In this document: in pieces, positions 58,721 through 64,000 of the stretch | How the letters are laid out: each line of letters starts with the position of its first letter | How positions within the stretch are numbered: position 1 is the stretch's first letter | Assembly: GCF_011038845.1 (NCBI RefSeq) | Contig: NZ_JAAKDW010000003.1 | Location: 186,001 to 250,000, forward strand | From: Enterococcus sp. ZJ1622 | GTDB taxonomy: Bacteria; Bacillota; Bacilli; Lactobacillales; Enterococcaceae | Reading direction: 5' to 3' | DNA length: 64,000 bases | Made by a program: the position numbers and the translations under genes | Notes under the pieces: generated by a model | The model's database searches: none | Seen by the model: the letters and a program-made list of their open reading frames with translations, nothing else | What the model was told of the DNA's origin: nothing

Positions 58721-59035
58721 ATGGACGAACTAATTACAAAAGTAGAGAAATGGGCAAGAGAAAAAGGCTTGGATCAAGCTGATTCTAGCAAGCAAATGCT
58801 TAAAACGGTCGAAGAAGTTGGTGAGGTTGCTGCTTCTCTAGCTAGAAAAGATAAGCATGGTTTAAGAGACGGAATTGGAGACGTAGTAGTAACCTTGATT
58901 ATTTTAGCTATGCAAAACGATATGGATCTGTACGAGTGTCTGAACCAAGCATACAACGAAATCGAAGGACGTAAAGGTGTAATGGTTGATGGTGTGTTTG
59001 TGAAGCTAGAAGATTTACTGGAGGACGGCGAATGA
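58721..59035 (+). CDS. MazG-like nucleotide pyrophosphohydrolase
   Basis: 104 aa. All-alpha NTP-PPase pattern: LKTVEEVGEVAASLARKD (EExxE-type) and DGIGDVVVTLIILAMQ (GD-x-x-x-x). RBS TAGGAGG. Phage MazG-like enzymes hydrolyse (d)NTPs or alarmones; the specific substrate is unknown. Confidence 0.85.
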   Translation: MDELITKVEKWAREKGLDQADSSKQMLKTVEEVGEVAASLARKDKHGLRDGIGDVVVTLIILAMQNDMDLYECLNQAYNEIEGRKGVMVDGVFVKLEDLLEDGE

Positions 59036-59241
59036 AATTTTATGTAATTAAGTTTGGTCAATATTTTTACAGAAAAAGTAATCAATTTATAAATGTTGCT
59101 TCATTGAATTTAACTCCTTTATTACAAGATTCTCAGTGGTTTCGTAGCTATGAAAATGCAAGGGAAACTGCGGAAAAATTTGGTGGTGAAGTTAAGGAAT
59201 GTAGTGTATTGGGGGTGGAAAATATGGAGGACAGCAAATGA
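59032..59241 (+). CDS. Hypothetical phage protein, 69 aa
   Basis: MKFYVIKFGQYFYRKSNQFINVASLNLTPLLQDSQWFRSYENARETAEKFGGEVKECSV: a beta-alpha-beta pattern used by phage DUF proteins that read YENA-type helices. It overlaps the MazG stop and the next start by 4 nt each. Confidence 0.75.
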   Translation: MKFYVIKFGQYFYRKSNQFINVASLNLTPLLQDSQWFRSYENARETAEKFGGEVKECSVLGVENMEDSK

Positions 59242-59456
59242 TAGGTTTAACAATATTTTGGTGTGTGATTGGTGGCTTATTAGCAATTCTAGGATTTCAC
59301 CTTATTTGTAAAAGTAGAAAAGGGGAAAAATATACAGTGGCAGGGATTGTCCTGTTAATTATCGGCATTCTAGTTGCGATTGGTGCAGAAGTGAACCTTT
59401 ATTTAAACGGTACGACAGAAGATTTGATGTGGTTCTTATTATGGACAAGGAGATAG
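59238..59456 (+). CDS. Small membrane protein, 72 aa
   Basis: Two membrane helices (LTIFWCVIGGLLAILGFHLI and VAGIVLLIIGILVAIGAEVNL), with a short charged loop KSRKGEKY. Start overlaps the preceding stop. Confidence 0.75.
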   Translation: MIGLTIFWCVIGGLLAILGFHLICKSRKGEKYTVAGIVLLIIGILVAIGAEVNLYLNGTTEDLMWFLLWTRR

Positions 59457-59467
59457 GAGTATAGCAA

Positions 59468-60331
59468 ATGATAACTGCGAAGAGTTATTTCAGCGGTGCA
59501 GGCGGTATGGATTTAGGCATGCTAGAAGCGGGAATCGAAATTTTAGAATCCTTCGAGATTGACCAAAAAGCAGTCAATACTTTGAAAAAGAATTTTGATC
59601 ATAAAATCAATCAAAGTGATATCACTAAAATTACAGTGTTGGATCAACAAGATGCAGATGTGTACATCGGTACTTTTCCGTGTACGAGATACTCGAACAT
59701 CGCTGACATAAGCGGGACAAGAACAGGAGATGATTTATTCCTTCACTTCTTTCGTCATATTGCACTTGCAAAACCAGAGGCATATGTGATTGAAAATGTT
59801 CCTGGAATGCGTAAATTTCAAGTTGTAATGGAGTGTATGACAAAACTACCTGATTACTATGTACGAGTCGAATGTCCTGTAAACGCGAATTGGTGGTTAC
59901 CGCAGGAAAGGAAGCGGCTGATCGTCATAGGTACGAGGAAACCATTTGATAATCTTGAATATCCAATGGCTGTCGAACAAACGCCAATAACAGTTGGGGA
60001 TATTTTAGAAAATGATCCTGAAATCCATATTCCAGACTACGTTTACAAGCGGCTAAATGGAGAGTATCGTGACAAACCGATTATTACAACGAGAGACGGA
60101 ATTGCGCCGACTTGCGTCGCACATTATGCCAAAGATCGTAGCACCCGCTTAGTTGATGATGGTAATAATATCAGACCATACAGCGTACTGGAATATCAAC
60201 GACTCCAGGGATTCCCAGACTGGTTCAGATTTGAAGGTACAGATAACGACGCTTATCGTCAAATAGGAAATGCCGTACCTGTAGATATGGGTAGATGGAT
60301 TGGTAAACAGTTAGTTAAATATTTTAGTTAG
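59468..60331 (+). CDS. Phage DNA (cytosine-5) methyltransferase
   Basis: 287 aa. Motif I SYFSGAGGMDLGMLEAG (residues 6-22), motif IV GTFPCTRYSN with catalytic Cys72 (PCTRYS instead of the usual PCQ-x-FS), motif VI AYVIENVPGM (ENV 109-111), motif VIII-like QERKRLIVIGTR, motif IX RLQGFPDWFRF and motif X YRQIGNAVPVDMGRWI. The target-recognition region is short. A solitary methyltransferase without a restriction partner, so likely protective against host restriction. Confidence 0.93.
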   Translation: MITAKSYFSGAGGMDLGMLEAGIEILESFEIDQKAVNTLKKNFDHKINQSDITKITVLDQQDADVYIGTFPCTRYSNIADISGTRTGDDLFLHFFRHIALAKPEAYVIENVPGMRKFQVVMECMTKLPDYYVRVECPVNANWWLPQERKRLIVIGTRKPFDNLEYPMAVEQTPITVGDILENDPEIHIPDYVYKRLNGEYRDKPIITTRDGIAPTCVAHYAKDRSTRLVDDGNNIRPYSVLEYQRLQGFPDWFRFEGTDNDAYRQIGNAVPVDMGRWIGKQLVKYFS

Positions 60332-60342
60332 GAGGAGCAGCG

Positions 60343-60960
60343 ATGAAAATAATTGAAGATATTATTCGTGAGCTAAATCTAAAGTGTACTGCTTTAAAAA
60401 CAAATTCAGTGACTATTGAACAGACAGATGGAAATGACGAATTTAAATGTAATTCTCATGTATCTGATTTTAATAAAGGGAAAATAGAAGGGTTAAGCGA
60501 AGCTAAAAAGTTGTTAGAAGAAGTCAAGCAACTAGACGAACCGCAGAAGCCAGTGGTGCCGAAGTTTGTGGCTGATTGGTTTGAAGAGAACAAAGATGAT
60601 TTAGATAATGCTATTTTTGGATATCTTGTATTTTGGGAGGAACGAGACACCGATAGCGCCCTATATCAGTGGTTTGCTAAATCCGAAAATAAACCAATCG
60701 AAACCCTCATCCGTATGAAAGACGGCTATGAGGTCGAGAAAGAGCCGTTGTATTATGTTTATTTACCGAAAATAATCGCGTCACCAGAAATGTTTTTTCC
60801 AGACATCGAAGGGGCTTATTTAATGAAGAGTGACGATGAAATTGAACTAGCCGATAATAATGACTTCGACGATATGAAATTCACAGAACAAGAAATCAAA
60901 GCAATTGATGAAAGATATTGGCCATTTGCTGTGCCAGTGGAAGAGGTGGCTGAAGGATGA
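60343..60960 (+). CDS. DUF1642 family phage protein
   Basis: 205 aa. The segment PVVPKFVADWFEENKDDLDNAIFGYLVFWEERD ... WFAKSENKPIETLIRMKDGYEVEKEPLYYVYLPK is the DUF1642 pattern common in lactic acid bacterial phages. RBS AGGAGGAG. Function unknown. The stop overlaps the next start. Confidence 0.88.
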   Translation: MKIIEDIIRELNLKCTALKTNSVTIEQTDGNDEFKCNSHVSDFNKGKIEGLSEAKKLLEEVKQLDEPQKPVVPKFVADWFEENKDDLDNAIFGYLVFWEERDTDSALYQWFAKSENKPIETLIRMKDGYEVEKEPLYYVYLPKIIASPEMFFPDIEGAYLMKSDDEIELADNNDFDDMKFTEQEIKAIDERYWPFAVPVEEVAEG

Positions 60961-61310
60961 AGCACAAAGACAAACTGCTAGATATCAGAGAACACTTGGA
61001 TAATGCGTTACATCAAGCGATATCTATAGAAAGGATCAGAGAGGAAACCGAAACTGCTTATGAGCTGGTTGATAGCTTAGTCAAAGATGAACCACAACTT
61101 AACGACAACCAGAAAATCGTGTTGGAGTGGTTGAAAGAGAAAACTTGTAAATGTAACAAACCTGTCTATCCAATGAATTTAGTAAGAAAAGCAGTTGAAA
61201 AAATGCCTGTAGAAATTGTTAATTACTACGATCACTTAAGTGATAGAGAAGAATTCCAAGTTCTAGCAGCATTCGCTCAATGGGGATTAGAACAGGAGGA
61301 AAAAGAATGA
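60957..61310 (+). CDS. Hypothetical phage protein, 117 aa
   Basis: Helical N-terminus (KHKDKLLDIREHLDNALHQAISIERIREE), a Cys pair (TCKCNKP) and the end EEFQVLAAFAQWGLEQEEKE, which resembles the C-terminal part of other phage early proteins that accompany DUF1642. Coupled to both neighbours by 4-nt overlaps. Confidence 0.75.
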   Translation: MKHKDKLLDIREHLDNALHQAISIERIREETETAYELVDSLVKDEPQLNDNQKIVLEWLKEKTCKCNKPVYPMNLVRKAVEKMPVEIVNYYDHLSDREEFQVLAAFAQWGLEQEEKE

Positions 61311-61381
61311 TCTATCCTTTTATCTTTATTGTACTTTTCATTGTCATGTTAGTAATTATCCAAGAGGGGAATAAGAAATAA
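61307..61381 (+). CDS. Membrane micropeptide, 24 aa
   Basis: MIYPFIFIVLFIVMLVIIQEGNKK: one hydrophobic helix with a charged end. ATG 61307 overlaps the preceding TGA, and AGGAGGAAAAAG is the RBS. Its last base is the first base of the next start codon. Confidence 0.6.
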   Translation: MIYPFIFIVLFIVMLVIIQEGNKK

Positions 61382-61518
61382 TGGGAAAGACGAAATCGAA
61401 AATCAAGAAGAAAAAACGCCGTTTGGAACAAAAGTCGATCCAGAATGGAACGGCTAACGCAAAGCTTTTGAAGAAGGGAGAAATTATGGATGGAAAAAAT
61501 CGAAAGAACGATTACTAG
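61381..61518 (+). CDS. Small basic phage protein, 45 aa
   Basis: MGKTKSKIKKKKRRLEQKS..., extremely Lys/Arg-rich. Start overlaps the preceding stop by one base, and its 3' end overlaps the Rha start by 29 nt in another frame. Nucleic-acid binding is plausible from charge alone. Confidence 0.55.
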   Translation: MGKTKSKIKKKKRRLEQKSIQNGTANAKLLKKGEIMDGKNRKNDY

Positions 61519-62182
61519 TAACGAAGTAGCGGAAATGGTGGGGCGTACACATGACAACGTGTTGAAAGATATTCGAAATATCATCAAACAAATCGGTGGC
61601 GTGAAAAATCACGAGTCCTATTTTATTGAATCAACGTATACAAATTCTCAAAATAAAGAACTACCAAACTACTTGTTAACTAAAAAAGGATGTGAGTTAT
61701 ACAGTACACGTATGACAGGAGCCAAAGGTGCACAATTTGCAATGGCCTATATTGAACGGTTCAATCAAATGGAAAATCAATTGAAGGAAGTAACACCACC
61801 GATTAGTAATACCGAATTGCTTTTAGAAACAGCGCTAAAACATGAACGAAATTTAGCAGCAGTAAATGAACTATTAGATAAATTAGAGACGGAAACGATC
61901 ATCAATTCTAGTCAACGTCGTAAAATACAGGGATTAGTTCGATCTACAGTAATAAAAATACTAGGCGGTAAGAAAAGTAATGCCTATAAGAATAAGAGCA
62001 TAAACAGAGCTGCGTTTAGTAATTGTTACAATCAATTGAAAGCAGTATTTGATGTGGCTTCTTATATGGATATTCCAAAAGCTAGATTCATAGAAGCTAT
62101 AGATTTAATCCCAAAATGGAAACCAGATTTAGAATTACAAGCTAGGATTAATCAAGCGAACGGGATTTCTAGTTTGTGGTAA
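61490..62182 (+). CDS. Rha family phage regulatory protein with ORF6C domain
   Basis: 230 aa. The N-terminal Rha domain (TSNEVAEMVGRTHDNVLKDIRNIIKQI ... ESTYTNSQNKELPNYLLTKKGCELYSTRMTGAKGAQFAMAYIERFN) is followed by an ORF6C C-terminal domain from about residue 115. Rha/ORF6C proteins act as antirepressor-like regulators. RBS GAAGGGAG. Confidence 0.92.
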   Translation: MEKIERTITSNEVAEMVGRTHDNVLKDIRNIIKQIGGVKNHESYFIESTYTNSQNKELPNYLLTKKGCELYSTRMTGAKGAQFAMAYIERFNQMENQLKEVTPPISNTELLLETALKHERNLAAVNELLDKLETETIINSSQRRKIQGLVRSTVIKILGGKKSNAYKNKSINRAAFSNCYNQLKAVFDVASYMDIPKARFIEAIDLIPKWKPDLELQARINQANGISSLW

Positions 62183-62192
62183 AAGAACATAA

Positions 62193-62222
62193 AAATAGAC
62201 AGTCACTTTGTGGCTGTCTAGA
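62193..62222 (-). terminator. Terminator of the minus-strand membrane gene
   Basis: TAGACAGCCACAAAGTGACTGTCTA on the minus strand followed by TTTTTATG. A similar hairpin lies on the far side of that gene. Confidence 0.65.
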
Positions 62223-62238
62223 TATATTATATTTGTTA

Positions 62239-62607
62239 TTAAAATAAAAAATTCCGAAAATTTTTAGATAGAGGAAATAAAAAAGCACAACTTAATAAAA
62301 GTATTTGAGCAATGCATAAAATAAAGAGAATACTCTTGTGATAGGTATAAAAGAAATAAATATGCACAAGTTCTTCTAATATGTTGAGCAAAAGAAAAGT
62401 GATGTAATTTCTTTTTTTAATTTTTTTATTATAAAGTAAGTTGAATCCTAATTTGATATCTAACATCAATAAAATTAAAAGAAGTAATTTATATATAATT
62501 ACAATTCCAGTAAGCTGCTCTGTAAATTTAAAAAATAAAAAAATAATTGTTGGTACAGGAATATAAATGATAACAAATGTCATAAAAAAATAAACAATAA
62601 AAGGCAT
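62239..62607 (-). CDS. Four-helix membrane protein, moron gene on the minus strand
   Basis: 122 aa from ATG 62607 (MPFIVYFFMTF), preceded by GGAGGAAATT. About four membrane segments with Lys-rich loops (NKKIKKRNY). Very AT-rich. It is inverted relative to the whole early operon, has its own terminator, and is flanked by similar TAGACAG hairpins, all signs of a late insertion. Possibly a lysogenic conversion or exclusion protein; no evidence for a particular role. Confidence 0.7.
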   Translation of the reverse strand: MPFIVYFFMTFVIIYIPVPTIIFLFFKFTEQLTGIVIIYKLLLLILLMLDIKLGFNLLYNKKIKKRNYITFLLLNILEELVHIYFFYTYHKSILFILCIAQILLLSCAFLFPLSKNFRNFLF

Positions 62608-62717
62608 AATTTCCTCCAGAGTTTTTAAGATAAAAAACATTGTTTATTTTATGATAACAGAAATTCATATTATTATTTATAACTTAAAATTATAACTACT
62701 ATAGTATTTTTATATAA

Positions 62718-62746
62718 AAATAGACAGCCAGTAATGGGCTGTCCCT
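62718..62746. repeat. Hairpin resembling 62193-62222
   Basis: AAAAATAGACAGCC-AGTAAT-GGGCTGTC, sharing AAAAATAGACAG and GGCTGTC with the hairpin at 62193-62222. The pair brackets the minus-strand gene as direct repeats about 525 nt apart. Confidence 0.6.
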
Positions 62747-62812
62747 ACATAGTATGGCGAATTGTAACAAAAATCTTCTCTCATTATAACATAAAAGGAG
62801 CGATTTTGCTTG

Positions 62813-63226
62813 ATGGATTTATTACGAGAAGTAGATTTCAAACAAACAAGAGATAATGCTAGAAATGTTTTAAAGAATTTTAGACGTTTAGAGCGTATAG
62901 CAGGTCGCTCTTTGATAGATATTAAGTCGCCGATTATTACGGATATGCCGAAGGCACCGAAATACGGAAACAAGGCAGAGGATGCATTGGTCCAGATGAT
63001 GGATATAGAAGCGGAGAGAGATGCGATTCTAGCGGCTTTGATGTCTCTTAGTCTTATTAGTCGTCAGATACTTTACTACAGCTTCTGTGTACCAGATAGC
63101 TTCTCAAACTACAGGATTAGCCGTGAAGTGGGCTATTCAGAAAGAAGCATACAACGGATGAAGTCGGAAGCTCTAGTAGAGTTCGCAGAAGCGTATAAAC
63201 ACGGAAGAATAATTGCATATAAATAA
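62813..63226 (+). CDS. ArpU family late transcriptional regulator
   Basis: 137 aa (ATG 62813; TTG 62810 fits GGAG spacing slightly better). DFKQTRDNARNVLKNFRRLERIAGRS at the start and a C-terminal sigma-4-like HTH (ISRQILYYSFCVPDSFSNYRISREVGYSERSIQRMKSEALVEFAEAY). ArpU/RinA-like proteins activate phage late genes. It marks the end of the early region. Confidence 0.9.
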   Translation: MDLLREVDFKQTRDNARNVLKNFRRLERIAGRSLIDIKSPIITDMPKAPKYGNKAEDALVQMMDIEAERDAILAALMSLSLISRQILYYSFCVPDSFSNYRISREVGYSERSIQRMKSEALVEFAEAYKHGRIIAYK

Positions 63227-63636
63227 TTTGGCGGTTTTTTGGCGGAATGATGGCGGTTTTTAGCCATTTACCAGTGATATTATGGTAGTGTCGAAAGATT
63301 AGTGATAGGTCTGAGACAAAATAAAAAAGAACATCGTTGTCTATTGTCACATGATTAAGCTTGATAGACAGCAGCAAACAAACTAAAGGATGTGGGGTTC
63401 AGCTCCTACAACATTAGTTCATATGTTGCTGTCTATTATAAAATTGTTTAGAAATAGACAAAAACTATATATAAATCAAAACATTTTGTTTCCTTTATGT
63501 ATTTAGTGTTTGTTCTATAGATATATGTTAAAGTCTTAGTTAAGATAATACTTATATAATAAATAAAAAGTGATTATGGGTTTAAAGGATTATTTTGAAA
63601 GTTAAGCCAAAAACATTGTGAAAAAAAGGTGATAAT
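63227..63636. other. Intergenic region after arpU with structured RNA candidate
   Basis: 410 nt with no supported gene. It contains a nested hairpin at 63364-63436 (separate entry) and the repeated GGCGGTTTTTTGGCGG / GGCGGTTTTTAG motif right after the arpU stop (63231-63260), perhaps a regulator site. The rest is AT-rich. Confidence 0.5.
63364..63436 (+). ncRNA. Nested 73-nt hairpin, candidate structured RNA
   Basis: ATAGACAGCAGCA (63364-63376) pairs with TGTTGCTGTCTAT (63424-63436). Inside it, AACTAA pairs with TTAGTT and TGTGGGG with CTCCTACA, around a TTCAG loop. There is no clear T run after it on the plus strand. It lies between arpU and the next gene. Confidence 0.5.
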
Positions 63637-64000
63637 ATGGAAAAAATTCTTTCTATAATAGGTACAGGTATACCAGGTTTTTTAAGCTATTGGTATTTAA
63701 GTAAGCAAGGTTTACTAGATTTTAATAAAGACCGAAAAGATGAAAAAATAATTGTTTTATCGGCATTTTCAGCGTTAAATATTTTTTTTACGTTAATTGC
63801 TTCAATTTTATTATATAAATATTTCAATATAAATTTGAAATTTGAAAATATGAATATTTCTCAGATATTGATTGTTTTTATTTTGGGAGTCCTAATCAGT
63901 ATACTGTTTACAACTACTCTATACCCTTTTGTTATTGATAAAGCAATACAGAAAATCGATAATAAAATTAATGAGAAGGGAAAACCCAATTTAATAAACA
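63637..64000 (+). CDS. Membrane protein, 5' part (runs off the window)
   Basis: 121 codons from ATG 63637, RBS AAAAAGGTGATA. MEKILSIIGTGIPGFLSYWYLSKQGLLDFNKDRKDEK then two membrane helices (IIVLSAFSALNIFFTLIASILLYKY; ILIVFILGVLISILFTTTLYPFVI) and a charged region that continues past the edge. Much more AT-rich than the phage genes before it, and not a terminase or HNH protein as expected after arpU. Probably an accessory gene; possible defence or exclusion role is only a guess. Confidence 0.7.
   Translation, partial: MEKILSIIGTGIPGFLSYWYLSKQGLLDFNKDRKDEKIIVLSAFSALNIFFTLIASILLYKYFNINLKFENMNISQILIVFILGVLISILFTTTLYPFVIDKAIQKIDNKINEKGKPNLIN

Larger units (their letters stand above)
46342..64000. 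mobile_element. Prophage (temperate siphovirus-type), left 17.7 kb
   Basis: Starting with a tyrosine integrase at the msrA junction, the segment has the temperate-phage order: integrase, accessory genes, CI repressor/operators/Cro, small early genes, Gam-like and annealing-like recombination genes, a DnaD-type replication protein, methyltransferase, DUF1642, Rha and ArpU. It is visibly more AT-rich than the flanking chromosome. Packaging, structural and lysis genes and attR lie beyond the right edge. Confidence 0.95.

Noticed and set aside
61985-62030. GCGTTTAGTAAT inside the Rha gene as another antitoxin repeat
   Set aside because: Only 12 nt match the type III repeat and the rest of the unit is missing. 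It lies in coding sequence, so chance is the simpler explanation.

Overview
The window reads as a chromosomal segment of a low-GC Gram-positive coccus, most likely Enterococcus and probably the E. faecium group. The reasons are the mevalonate kinase/decarboxylase/isopentenyl-diphosphate isomerase type 2 cluster, the infC-rpmI-rplT operon with an L20-type leader, the htrA-rlmH pair, SstT, PepV, and EFAR-like modular palindromic repeats. Genus is fairly secure from gene content; species is an inference that was not tested by any search.

Layout. (1) 1-15461: a large sugar-acid locus. It starts with the tail of a probable GH105/GH88 unsaturated glycuronyl hydrolase, then a complete TRAP transporter (dctP lipoprotein, dctQ, dctM), a TIM-barrel sugar isomerase/epimerase, two convergent AraC regulators, rhaB-rhaA-rhaD-rhaM, an iron-dependent lactaldehyde reductase, an IclR regulator and eda-kdgK-kduI-kduD. 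Together these could take up an unsaturated uronate-rhamnose disaccharide (as released from rhamnogalacturonan), split it, and degrade both halves. (2) 15481-20257: a modular 121-nt repeat element, then the mevalonate operon mvk-mvaD-mvaK2-fni on the minus strand. (3) 20258-28781: deoxynucleoside kinase, CorA transporter, infC-rpmI-rplT with a regulatory leader and a probable AUA start for infC, a cre-preceded permease/hydantoinase-like operon, and a GntR regulator. (4) 28940-46347: housekeeping and envelope genes (thioesterase, NAD(P)H-hydrate dehydratase, PepV, a membrane-glycosylation pair, M42 aminopeptidase, thioredoxin, UspA, YtpR, HtrA, RlmH, SstT, TruA). The htrA-rlmH interval carries a dense DnaA-box cluster, and the htrA 5' end is tandemly duplicated. 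(5) 46348-64000: a prophage that has integrated inside msrA, seen from its attL/integrase end through lysogeny, early and replication genes to the ArpU late regulator. Its structural genes and attR lie beyond the window.

The most notable system is at the prophage edge. Three ~42-nt tandem RNA repeats with a covarying stem are followed by a Rho-independent terminator and then a 164-aa protein. This is the architecture of a type III (RNA-antitoxin) toxin-antitoxin module of the ToxIN/CptIN/TenpIN kind, known in other systems for abortive phage infection. It sits with two lipoproteins, a YbjQ protein and a YafQ-like toxin/antitoxin pair, the latter fused transcriptionally to the CI repressor. 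A 112-nt leader present twice, each copy followed by a plus-strand terminator hairpin, completes a ~4 kb accessory island between integrase and repressor.

All functional names rest on reading the translated sequence and on family knowledge; no database search was run.
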